Positions 1 to 10,154 of a DNA stretch of 41,260 nt are shown here, in pieces. Every line of letters starts with the position of its first letter. Positions within the stretch are counted from its first letter, which is position 1. The DNA comes from Basidiobolus meristosporus CBS 931.73 (taxonomy: Eukaryota > Basidiobolomycota > Basidiobolomycetes > Basidiobolales > Basidiobolaceae), in assembly GCA_002104905.1 (NCBI GenBank), contig MCFE01000736.1, positions 1-41,260 on the forward strand, written 5' to 3'. The notes beneath the pieces were generated by a model. That model was given only the letters and a program-made list of their open reading frames with translations. It searched no databases and was not told the DNA's origin. A program made the translations under genes and the position numbers.

Positions 1-495
1 TCGAAGATCCCCAGCGACTACGGAGACATATGTCCTATATAGCAACTGACACGGTGTAACAGCAGCGCTGAAATTGTAGAGGACTCAGGCAGCGGCGAGA
101 TGCAGTCCAGCTGGATGGCTGGATTTGTCGACCAAAGGGGATCCAGTCCCACCCTAACCCACCAACTGTACACGGTAACAACCTCTCACAGTGAAGTCTA
201 GTTTGGCCAGGTATCGCCATGAGTCAACGTGCGCTCGGGATCCGATCCCGATGCAGGGCCAATGGACGACCAGGTCTATTATGGTAGCGATGGATACGGC
301 CATTGGGTGTGCCATCCGTGGCCATAGATGATTGCCATCCCTTCCCCAACATGGTTTGCCAAATATGGATGCGCATCTGCAGTCATTTCCTGGGGGGAAT
401 CAATGGGTTTTATTTGACATGGATGTAGATCACCAATTCTAAACTTGATCTCGATGTATGTAGCGTGTTGGGGTGGAGGCGGTCCACTCGAGCCT
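1..495. other. Non-coding flank downstream of the epimerase
   Basis: I see no gene here. It holds the 3' flank of the minus-strand epimerase gene. Short open frames exist on both strands but none has recognisable protein character or splice context. Confidence 0.5.
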
Positions 496-1605
496 CTATC
501 CGGAAATCTGCCACCATTCTTTGCGAACGGGGGTGATTCCAGCGGCGATCAAGGCCTGCTCCTTCTTGACGTCCGACTCGGATTTGAAGCCGTATGGGTT
601 ACCCTTCTGCCAACGCCAAAGGTCTTGGCACATGTCGGTCAGCCCACGCTCCGCCTTCCAATGCAGCTCCTTGTGGGCCAAATCTGGGTCGGCCACCACC
701 ACACCCACATCTCCAGGACGACGATCCACAATCTTGTAGGGAAGCTGGTGGCCCACGATCTCTGACATCGTCTTCACCATGTCCAGCACCGAATAGCCAT
801 TGCCGGTGCCGAGATTGTAAACAACACACCCAGGCTTCTCCTTGAGACGCTCCAGAGCGGCGATATGGCCCAGGGCTAGGTCGACAACATGAATGAAGTC
901 CCGCACTCCCGTCCCGTCGTGCGTCTCGTAGTCCCCTCCGAATACATTCAAGTGAGGCAGACGGCCTACAGCCACTTGCGAGATATATGGCATCAGGTTA
1001 TTGGGGATTCCCTGAGGGTCCTCACCAATCTTACCACTGCGATGGGCGCCAACTGGATTGAAATACCTAAGCAAGGCAGCATTCCATGTGGAATCGGCAT
1101 TGCATGCGTCTGTGATGATTTCCTCGATGAAAAGCTTCGTACGTCCGTAGGCATTTGTACACCCCGTCTTGCACTTCTCGTGGATAGGGATGATCTCAGG
1201 GTCGCCGTATACCGTGGCAGAGGAGGAGAACACAATATCGGTTACGTTGAACTCCTTCATCAAACTCAGAAGCACCAGTGTGGACACGATGTTGTTGTGG
1301 TAATATGTCATGGGGATGATGGAGGATTCCCCGACCGCCTTGAGCCCCGCAAAGTGGATCACCGCCGAGAAGGTATACTTCTCAAATACCTTCTTCAAGG
1401 CGACTCTGTCACAACAATCCACCTTATGGAAGGGGATGTCTTCCCCAGTAAGCTCTTCAACCCGTCGTAACGATTCCGATGAGGAGTTGCATAGATTATC
1501 GACGACCACCACTTTGTATTTGCGTTGCAACATCTCCAGGACAGTATGGCTACCAATGTAGCCTGCGCCACCGGTAACTAGAACATATTCTTGTTTGGAA
1601 CCCAT
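496..1605 (-). CDS. GAL10: UDP-glucose 4-epimerase
   Basis: Interconverts UDP-galactose and UDP-glucose in the Leloir pathway, in the cytosol, with bound NAD+. The 369-residue protein opens with the Rossmann motif [10 protein letters not shown] at residues 11-20. It carries the SDR catalytic serine region SSSATVYG (about 127-134) and the Y153-x3-K157 pair in YGRTK. Length matches stand-alone GalE. There is no fused mutarotase domain of the yeast Gal10 kind, so the symbol is by epimerase homology only. I chose the ATG at 1605 because the Rossmann strand begins ten residues later. The frame stays open to 1686 but those 27 residues are not family-like. Single exon. It diverges from two galactokinase genes, recalling the GAL10-GAL1 arrangement of yeasts. 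A telomere-like repeat lies about 180 nt upstream. Confidence 0.95.
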   Translation of the reverse strand: MGSKQEYVLVTGGAGYIGSHTVLEMLQRKYKVVVVDNLCNSSSESLRRVEELTGEDIPFHKVDCCDRVALKKVFEKYTFSAVIHFAGLKAVGESSIIPMTYYHNNIVSTLVLLSLMKEFNVTDIVFSSSATVYGDPEIIPIHEKCKTGCTNAYGRTKLFIEEIITDACNADSTWNAALLRYFNPVGAHRSGKIGEDPQGIPNNLMPYISQVAVGRLPHLNVFGGDYETHDGTGVRDFIHVVDLALGHIAALERLKEKPGCVVYNLGTGNGYSVLDMVKTMSEIVGHQLPYKIVDRRPGDVGVVVADPDLAHKELHWKAERGLTDMCQDLWRWQKGNPYGFKSESDVKKEQALIAAGITPVRKEWWQISG

Positions 1606-1784
1606 TGGCTTAGATTTCAATAGGATCGAAGGGTATCTTGTATGGGGACTGGGATTGATTCTTGCCAAGAACCAAGCCCTCATCAACGGTTATTTATATT
1701 CCAGAAGGCATCTTGCGTCATGTATCATTACCCTATTCTCGAGGAAGGGATGATTGGAGCAGCTGGATCTCTAACCCCAGCCCC

Positions 1785-1801
1785 AACCCTAACCCTAACC
1801 C
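1785..1801 (-). promoter_or_regulatory. Telomere-like (telobox) repeat in the epimerase promoter
   Basis: The plus strand reads AACCCTAACCCTAACCC, nearly three TTAGGG units on the epimerase sense strand, about 180 nt upstream of its ATG. TTAGGG-binding factors of the Tbf1/TRF type act at such motifs in fungal promoters. A regulatory role here is inference; it could be an interstitial telomere scar. Confidence 0.45.
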
Positions 1802-3001
1802 AGGCCCAAATCTGCGCCCTCCCCTCACCCCTCCACTTTTGGTGTGGTAATCATGCGTGTTTTGGAAGGGATCAATTTCTCGATCATTCCTCTATTGGGT
1901 CAATTTGCTCGCCAACCCAAATTGGTCTAGACGTTAGAAGAAACGTGATTCATCGACTGGGCATCGAGCATCACCATCAGATAAGGCCGAATTCCCTAGC
2001 AGAAAGTTTAAATAATCCATATTGCCAAGCGAGGGGGATCGTATTCACACGCACCTCTTGACCTTGGGAGGAAAGCGGCCAGGATTTCGAACCGGTGCTC
2101 GAAACAACGAACTTCGGGAGGGGTTTTTGGCGTTCGTGATAAGGCTTATCTAGGATTCCCAGTGGTCTCCTTGTGTTCTCACCTAGATTCGATGTGGGTA
2201 CGAGATCGAAACTGGTTGAGGGAAACCGAGTAGGAATCTATTTTTAACTGCCGCCAAGATTGGCGGAAGAGGCCTTCGCTACACTGGGGGTGGCAACGCC
2301 CCCATAAGCATGGATGGTGGATGTTGACCTCTGCCTCCCCGTATTAGTCAACGCCAGAGCTCTCCCTGGCTTACAATTCACTCTCTCTGGGCATGTATTT
2401 TTCAATTCATCCCTACTAAAAGTCATCGGAGTCTTGCCATAATGGGAGTCAATTAAACTGTTTAAGTAAAGAGTCACGGATTATGTACAATGATCGACCT
2501 GCGCGTCCATTGGTGGGCGACCAGGCAGAGGTCTCTGTTCGAGGCACCCGAATGAGGCATTCCCTCACCAGAGTGACACAGAATATCGTACTACAGTTGT
2601 TAGCAACGAGACGCTGCGAAAAATTGCGTTGACATCAGACGACACCCGGGCTAATTCAGTAGCATTCGTCCTTAAGGCTTTTGAGGGTGGGAATTAATTG
2701 GCATGCACGTCTCATGAGGGCCATTTTCTTCCATTGGTTGGCTGAGCTCGTGGATGTTCCGATGCAGAACGGTTCGATGATTCTACGGTGTATCGCTCGA
2801 AGAAGAAAGCTTGGGTTACCGAGAAAGCACTGCTGATTTGGTCAGTAGCATTCATGATGATGCTGATGTAGAACAGCTCGATCGAAATGGAATCCATGCC
2901 TAACAATGGTAGACTTGGTCACCATGAATAGGCCCCTCAATCATCCACCATTCATTAACGAAACGCCTCAACCTCTGGGCCATCTGCCACCTGCGGATTC
3001 A

Positions 3002-3008
3002 TATAAAA
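3002..3008 (+). promoter_or_regulatory. TATA box of galactokinase copy 1
   Basis: TATAAAA about 100 nt upstream of the ATG at 3105. The second galactokinase gene has the same TATAAAATG string upstream of its ATG, so the core promoter seems to have been duplicated with the gene. Confidence 0.55.
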
Positions 3009-3104
3009 TGATACCAGAATCCAGATGCATCCCCAATCCCATTGCCCATCAGCTCGAATTCGTTTCCTTTGGAACGCCGTCCACCCCCCGCGCCTACGCC
3101 AACG

Positions 3105-4707
3105 ATGAACCAGAACTTAGTCCCAATTGCCAATTCCGTGGCTGACATCTATGCTCAAAATAAAGTCGATCAGGAAGTGTAAGCGCTTGCATGTATGATC
3201 GATTGGCAGCAGAAGGACTAATTCCCCTCTTATTTGGATCTTTAGCCAACGCTATCGCGCCTTGATTACTCGCTTTAAAAGTGTATATGGCTTCGAGCCG
3301 GAATTCGTCGCTCGTTCACCGGGTAGAGTCAATCTGATTGGTGAGCATATAGACTATGCGGGATTTCCTGTTCTCCCCATGGCGGTGGACCGCGACTGCC
3401 TGGTTGCCGTTGCCACCACCACAGCTGACCACAGAATCCGGATTGCCAATACGAATGCTAAATACCCTAGTCGGGAGTTTGAGTACGAAGGCGAGAACAT
3501 CATCAGCATTGATGACACCATCCATGAATGGACCAACTACTTCAAAGCGGGCTACAAGGGGATGTTGGAGAATCTCAAGTTAGGGACAGCCCCCGTCGGG
3601 ATGTTCTGCCTAATGGACGGCTCGGTGCCTTCTGGGGCCGGAATGTCGAGTTCCTCAGCCTTTGTATGCGCCTCCGCTATTGCCACCATGGTAGCCAACA
3701 AGAAGGAACTGGCAAAGACTGATATTGTCCAAATTGCGATTGCTTCCGAGCGCTACGTAGGTGTTAATGGCGGTGGCATGGACCAAACTGCATCCGTCAT
3801 GTCCAATGCCGACTCGGCGACCTTTATCGAATTCCAGCCAAAGTTCAGAACCGTTCCCGTTCAACTCCCCAATACTCAGCCGGCAATCTCGTTTGTGGTT
3901 GCCAATACCCTGGTTACTGCTGATAAGGTAGTATCAGGGCCCGTTTGCTACAATCTCCGAGTAGTGGAGACTAGGGTGGGGGCTAAGCTATTGTCAAAGA
4001 AGTTGAATCTTGAAGAGCTAAATCCGCAGACGTACAAGGAGGTTATGGATGCATACTTTATAAACCACGAGGAACCATCATACACAACAGAGACTGAACA
4101 GTGGATCTATCGACTCACCAAAATGCTTGAGCTGGTCAATGAGCATATCACCAAGCACAAAGGATACTCTAGGCACGAGATGGCCGCGGAACTTGGGCTT
4201 ACAGAAGAAGAGATTCACCAGACATTCATGTCCAAGTTCCCTGTACGCACTGAGCTATTTCAACTATACTCTCGGGCCGTTCATGTCTACTCGGAATCCC
4301 TAAGAGTTGTCCGATTCAGAGATATTTGCGAGAACTACAATACCACGCGGACCGACAGCGAGTGTATATTGCAACAGTTGGGTGATCTAATGAATGAGAG
4401 CCAGTACTCGTGCCGGGACAATTTCGATTGCTCCTGTCCGGAGCTGGAAGAGCTCACCACCACATGTCGTAAGGCCGGTGCTTTAGGATCGCGTCTAACT
4501 GGTGCAGGATGGGGAGGCTGCACCGTTTCCTTGGTCCCCGAGGACCGGGTGGAGGCGTTTATCGAAACCGTCAAGAACGAATATTTCCGCAAGCGATTCC
4601 CTCATTTCACGCCCGACCAGCTTGAGAACGTGATCTTTTCGTCGCGGCCCTCTAGCGGGGCATACATCTTCAAGAAGCATGCTGCGGCCAGCCCTATTGG
4701 TGGATAA
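3105..4707 (+). CDS. GAL1: Galactokinase, tandem copy 1 (GHMP kinase, GAL1/GALK2 family)
   Basis: Phosphorylates galactose (or GalNAc, as in the GALK2 branch) at C1 with ATP. Exons 3105-3178 and 3246-4707 give 511 residues. The phase-2 intron starts GTAAGC and ends TTTAG. The ATG at 3105 gives an N-terminus (MNQNLVPIANSVADIYAQ) paralogous to that of copy 2. Seen in the protein: sugar-binding signature GRVNLIGEHIDY (51-62), GHMP ATP motif GSVPSGAGMSSSSA (150-163) and the C-terminal LTGAGWGGC (about 442-450). The SSSSA dipeptide region lost in yeast Gal3 is intact, so catalysis is expected. The IDYAGFPVLPMAV stretch also resembles animal GALK2, so GalNAc kinase activity is an alternative. An AATAAA lies at 4808. 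Confidence 0.93.
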
Positions 4708-5534
4708 ATCGTGATTCGTGCGCTCCATGCAGTGAGTGATTTACCCTCCTGCATGATCCAGATGAGAGGTACAAGGGAGCTCCAACCTGTTAAATAATAT
4801 AAATGTCAATAAATACGCTCTGTCATATGTGCAATATTCACATCACTGGTGCCACGAGAAATGAATAAATCGCTTGGATTAGTATGGAAATCACTCCAGT
4901 TTTACCCGACCAAATCCGGTAGGTTCTAATCTGGGGATGATGTTCTGGAAACAGGACGATCCGAAGCCAGCATCCATCGCCATCAGCGTGCCAACACCGA
5001 TCCCTCCCCCAGGGCGAATTTCCCAAGGGTGGAACGGGTCCAGTAAAGCCTTGGCAGCACATCGCTCACTAGGAACCAGGCTAGTGCGATGGAATATGCC
5101 CCAAATTGAGCTCGGATGTACCTTGTACGACTGCCCACAGTTTTAATTTCAACCCTGCTTTCTCTATTTGGAACTCGTCTTGTGATCAGGATGACAATCT
5201 GATAGGGCGCGCAAACTACCAAGTACTATTCTAGATTCATGAGGTTTGTACCGCTTCACTCGGTTCGAAAAGGAAACTGATGTGGTCACCTCCATTAGAA
5301 TGCTGAGTAAACTAATGGCATGAGAATTTTGTGTTTCTTCGGAGCCGCCAGGATCAAAAGCTCATTCGCGATCAAGCGGTATGCTTTTCTGGTAGGCTCA
5401 GGTGATACCTCTCAAAAGCCACCCGATTCTATAGGGGATCTCGGCGCCGGCGCAGGTATAAAATGGATGCGTGGTCGCAGGCCAACCCTCAAGCCGATGC
5501 AAATTCTCCGACCACAACAGTAGCGTAAATAAAC
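4708..5534. other. Spacer between the galactokinase copies
   Basis: Contains the 3' end of copy 1 (AATAAA at 4808-4813) and the promoter of copy 2. I found no supported gene. Confidence 0.5.
5457..5463 (+). promoter_or_regulatory. TATA box of galactokinase copy 2
   Basis: TATAAAA about 75 nt upstream of the ATG at 5535, in a GC-rich context, followed by TGG. It parallels the TATA element of copy 1. Confidence 0.55.
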
Positions 5535-7131
5535 ATGCAGCAAGAAAACTTCGTGCCCACCACTAATTCGGTGATGGACATCTACGCCGAATCCAAGATT
5601 CCCGGTCAAATGTAAGCCCCAGCATTGTTTTCTGCCGATCCAAATATTGACCACCAGCGCAACCACTAGAAAGCGCTATCGTGATTTATTCCAGGAATTC
5701 AAAACAATCTATGGGTTTGACCCAGAATTTGTCGCCCGGTCCCCAGGTCGCGTCAACATCATCGGTGAGCATATTGACTATGCGGGATTCCCCGTGCTGC
5801 CGATGGCCGTAGACCGAGATTGTTTGATTGCCGTAGCTACCACAAAGTTGGATAGCAAAGTTCGCCTGGCAAATGTAAACCCAAAGTTCACCCGGGCAGA
5901 ATTCTCATTCGTCGACAAGGAAAGGATTGTCGACATTGACGATACCGTCCATGAATGGACCAACTACTTCAAAGCGGGCTACAAGGGCATGCTTGAATCC
6001 TTAAAGCTCGATGCGCCTGTGGGCATGTTCTGTCTCATGGATGGCTCTGTCCCCTCAGGGGCTGGAATGTCAAGCTCCTCAGCATTGGTCTGCACCTCCT
6101 CAATTGCCACCATGATAGCCAACAAAAAGTGCCTGAGCAAGAACGATATTGTTCAGATCGCCATTGCATCCGAACGATATGTCGGAACCAATGGAGGTGG
6201 CATGGACCAAACCGCTTCGATCATGTCGCATGCGGATGCAGCAACATTCATCGAATTCCACCCCAAGTTCATTACCACCCCGGTCCATTTCCCTGCAACC
6301 CTCCCGGCTATATCCTTTGTGGTGGCCAACACAATGGTTGTGGCGGACAAAGTGGTGTCTGCACCTGTATGCTACAATCTACGAGTAGTGGAAACCAAGG
6401 TCGCGGCTATGATTCTGGCCAACAAGCTAGGCCTACTTAGCGAGAGACCCCAAACACTCAAAGAGGTCATGGATTTGTTTTTTGCAGGATCCGAAGAGCC
6501 CAAATATGCCACTGTCACAGAGCGTTGGATCTTTAGGCTTGGCCGAATGTTGGAGCTAGTGGAGCAGTTCATCACCCAGCACGATGGCTATTCTCTTGCA
6601 GAAATGGCAGAGGCAGCTGGGCTGTCTGAGGATGAGATCCATGCTAGATTTATGTCCAAGTATCCAGTTAGGGCTGATGTATTCCACATCTATGCCCGTG
6701 CCATTCATGTGTATTCCGAAGCTCTACGGGTGGTTCAATTTCGGGATGTCTGTGAGAGAAATCAAGATACTGTTGAGGACAGCCAGGTCGTGTTGCATCA
6801 GCTGGGAAGATTGATGAATGAGAGTCAGGTCTCTTGTAGAGATAACTACCACTGCTCATGCAAGGAGCTTGATGATCTTACATTGATATGCCGCAAGGCT
6901 GGAGCATATGGCTCAAGATTGACTGGTGCCGGCTGGGGTGGATGCACAGTGTCGATGGTGCCTGAGGATCAAGAGCAGGAATTCATCCAAAGAGTGAAGG
7001 ATGAATACTTCCGACCCAGATTCCCTGATTATACTGAGGAGCAGCTGAGCAATGTCATATTTTCATCTCGCCCGTCTTCTGGGGCGTTCATCTATAGGAA
7101 GCGTACTGCCATTAATCCATATGGAGGTTAA
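5535..7131 (+). CDS. Galactokinase, tandem copy 2 (GHMP kinase, GAL1/GALK2 family)
   Basis: Second galactokinase, 512 residues from exons 5535-5611 and 5670-7131. The intron is phase 2 at the same protein position as in copy 1, and both second exons are exactly 1462 nt, so this is a tandem gene duplication. It keeps GRVNIIGEHIDY, GSVPSGAGMSSSSA and LTGAGWGGC, so both paralogues look catalytically competent. I chose the acceptor at CACTAG|AAAG because it restores the QxKRYRDLF alignment with QEVQRYRALI of copy 1; an upstream CCACCAG is possible but fits less well. The copies have diverged across the whole length, so the duplication is not recent. Functional division (kinase versus sensor, as Gal1/Gal3) is possible but not shown. 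Confidence 0.93.
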
Positions 7132-7490
7132 TGAACAATTCTGTGTCTATTTAGCTCACTCATGGTTAGTCTTTGTACATTTTGATATCTGCATGTCTCT
7201 ACTCCCTTCTGTCCCAACTCTCCTATGTACATCGTGATTCACAAGTAGATATCCCAGATAAGTACATAATAAATATAGATAAACAGTATTCACGCTGGCA
7301 TTGATATCAATCTGAACCATTTGGTTTCAATCCAATAAGCTTGATATCAGCGAGGCATCTGTACTATACTGCAAGGTGTGGATGCATCTCGATGTTGACA
7401 CAGATGAAACAGGAGTCTGACCAATTTTGTTGATTCAGTCTAATGATAAATAGGGGCTCACTTTCATTCTCGCAGAATAGAATAGAGACC
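7132..7490. other. Intergenic, galactokinase 3' end to PDI-like promoter
   Basis: AT-rich, with AATAAA-like strings near 7268 that may serve copy 2. No gene seen. Confidence 0.45.
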
Positions 7491-9165
7491 ATGACATTAT
7501 ACCTTGCCTTTGCGCTCATTATCTCGCTGGTAAAATCAGAAAATATACTTCCTCTCAGTGTAGCAAATTTCGATCAGACAGTCACCACTTCTCCATTAGC
7601 CTTGGTTCGGTTTCATGCATCTTGGTCTAAGAGCAGCAGACAGTCAGGTAAATCCAAAATGGGCGGTAAAAGTAATGAAGTTCATCAACTAACTCCAGCT
7701 TTCCGGAACTAGAATTGGCATTTCACTCGGTAGCATCGGATTTGAGTCCTCATATCACCTTTGCTACAGTGGATTGTTCCGAATCTAATAGTTTATGTAA
7801 TCAGCTTGATGTATGGGATCTACCGACATTAAGGATTTTCAGGTAGTTAAAGTGCTTATTTTTGATATGGCACGTAACATCGTCGTGACTGGATCTCGCT
7901 TTAGAAATGGAACCAGATACAACTACAGCGGGCCTTTTGAGAGAGATGGGATGATGGAATACCTGCAAAAGTATGCTTTGGAGGTCAGATTCGTGTATTC
8001 TTGGGACGGATATTAACTTGTCCTCAGGCAGAAACTTCCAACCCTCACTCAGGTGAGCGCCATCAATTTCCAAGAATTCATCAATCATGACTTGATTGTG
8101 CTTGTGGGTTTTCTTGGAGAGAATGAGGGACATGAAGCGTTACGGGATATCGCACTCCAATTCAGAGATCAATTCCAGACTGGTTTATGCACAGACAGAA
8201 CCCTAATGAAAGAGCTTCAGGTTACCCCGCCCACCCTAATCCTGTATCACCATGATATGGGCGACTCATATCGCTACACTGAAGCCTTGGAGGTTCCTAG
8301 GATTGCTCAGTTCATCAAAACCAACTCGATCCCGATTATATCCGAAATAACCCCCACGACATACGAGCTGATGCGAGAAGCAGACCTGCCGGTCGCTTTC
8401 ATATTTTACTCGGGCTCTGGGGAAAGGGAACGCCTGAGGAAGGAACTGGTCGGAGTAGCGAGGTTGTTTAGAGGCTCCATCAGCTTTGGTTTAATCAATG
8501 GTGCTGAATATCAGGTGTTTGCTGGATTGTTGAACATTCAGCCAAGATTTCCTGCTTTGGCCATCCAAACACCAGCCAATAATGCAAAGTATGTATTGCC
8601 TCAAGACATACCAGTTGGTGCTGAATCAGTACGTGATTTTGCATACCAGTTTTTGCAAGGGAAGGCCCAACCAAGCCTGCTTTCGGAAGACATCCCTGAG
8701 ACAAATGATGGTCTGGTTAAGATTGTTGTGGGAAAAGAATTCAATCGAATTGTGATGGATCAAGAGAAAGATGTGGTGGTGGAGTTTTATGAGTCCAGCT
8801 GTGGTGCAGGCTGCAACGAGATTGATCCATTGTATGAAGCAGTGGCACGGAAATTCTCCCATCAGAAGGGGCTGCTATTCGCTAAAATGGATATGAAGTA
8901 TAATGAGTTACCTATTGACAAGAATCTGGAGATTATCGGCTTCCCTTCGGTGAAGCTGTTCAAGGCCGGTCAGCCCAAAGAAGCGATAGACTTTGAAGGC
9001 GCACAAGAGTTCAATGCATTCGTCGACTTCCTGAGACAGCACTCTACCTATCCTACCGATGTTGAGAAGATATCTGACTATGAGGAGTATCAGCTGATTA
9101 TGCAGATGAAGCAAGAGCATCAAAAATCAGTGCGCCAATTGAGACCCTCTCATGATGAGCTTTAA
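7491..9165 (+). CDS. ER protein disulfide isomerase homologue lacking CGHC active sites
   Basis: A PDI-family protein of about 499 residues with signal peptide MTLYLAFALIISLVKS and C-terminal HDEL, so an ER-lumen resident. Proposed exons are 7491-7642, 7699-7842, 7905-7970 and 8028-9165. The layout matches a-b-b'-a'. In the a domain the WCGHCK position reads W45-SKSS-R, with no cysteine. In the a' domain it reads ESSCGAGCNE (C379 and C383), a CxxxC instead of CxxC. The flanks are ordinary PDI: VVVEFYES, AKMDMKYNEL, GFPSVKLF. It may act as a chaperone or substrate binder rather than an oxidoreductase. The first intron is uncertain. The best donor (GTAAAT at 7648) breaks the frame, while a weaker GTCAGG at 7643 keeps it. 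A frameshifted pseudogene is the alternative, but the other introns and HDEL are intact. Confidence 0.8.
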
Positions 9166-10154
9166 CGGATGGCTCCCACTAACCATTCCGGAAACTTTCA
9201 GGCTGCAAGTGTCCGTGAAGCATGCAGTGTATGAAACACGCCTACGAGCACCCCATTAGGTTAACAACCTAGTGCAATAAAGCGTTTATCCAAATCACAA
9301 TAAGGACATTTTGCGCTCTTGGCTGAATCCTAGTTTGTGCATTGAAATTACTCAGCCACTCTGATCGGCTTTTCATCCATCAAGAAAGTCGCAATGCCGC
9401 AGGCAACCAGGGTTTCTGCATGGACAGGGCGATGCTTGTGGGTTGGGTTGCCAGATGTCTGCCACCAAGCCAGCTATCAATAATATACGCCAAGGCCCTT
9501 CTGCCCGGCAGCCGTTTGATTCAAGCAAGCGTTGGAAACCATCCAGGGGACATAGACCAAGCACATAGTGCTGTGTCGTATTATATTACACGAGCCCTGT
9601 GGCCATCAGATTAGTCCGATTTGATGCAGCACGATCCATTCTACTAAAATCGGCCATACCTGTGTGCACGGCATTTGTGCCGGATCCGAGATCGTATTGT
9701 CTCCTAATTATTCGTCATCACCACGAAGCTTGAATACAGCACCCTCCAAACGTCTCACACCAATTCGATGAACGGGATTTCTGGGCTAACTTGGAAGGGA
9801 GAATTCCTAATCAAGGATAGTGGGGGGCTGAGGCTAATCTATAAATTGGGGTTGTGACGATCGTAGAGACCACTTTCTCATTATCAAGCTAAATTGAAAT
9901 TAGAGTCAAGCATCAGGCGATTAGTGCATTATATCTCGTTGTTTATCTTATATTTGTCTGAACCAGTCTCGGAATAGATTAAGGGACCCTCGATTCCGCG
10001 ATCTCTATTTAAGCAACTTGCACCTCCACGAAAACCTGAGAGCTAAACAGAAAAGCACATTCATCCTCGTTGCCTCCGAAGCATTTTGTCAATATCTAGC
10101 TTCGCCCCTTCCATTTTGGTTTCAATATCTACACTAATTTCTAATTTCCCAAGA
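9166..10154. other. Intergenic, promoter of the peroxidase fusion gene
   Basis: About 1 kb without a supported gene. A TATTTAAG TATA-like element lies at 10006-10013. It is followed by pyrimidine- and A-rich sequence typical of a fungal 5' leader, up to the ATG at 10155. Confidence 0.45.

Larger units (their letters stand above)
1687..3104. other. Divergent GAL10-GAL1 intergenic region
   Basis: About 1.4 kb between the divergent epimerase and first galactokinase genes. It holds the telomere-like repeat and a TATA box near the galactokinase end. I found no convincing ORF, tRNA or CGG-N11-CCG Gal4-type site by eye. Confidence 0.5.

Noticed and set aside
889-1470. 193-codon plus-strand open frame opposite the epimerase
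   Set aside because: Lies entirely antisense to well-supported epimerase sequence and has no family character.
2060-2170. Possible minus-strand tRNA, from GGATTTCGAACC resembling a B box
   Set aside because: The T-arm does not pair properly, and no A box or acceptor stem could be folded at a sensible distance.
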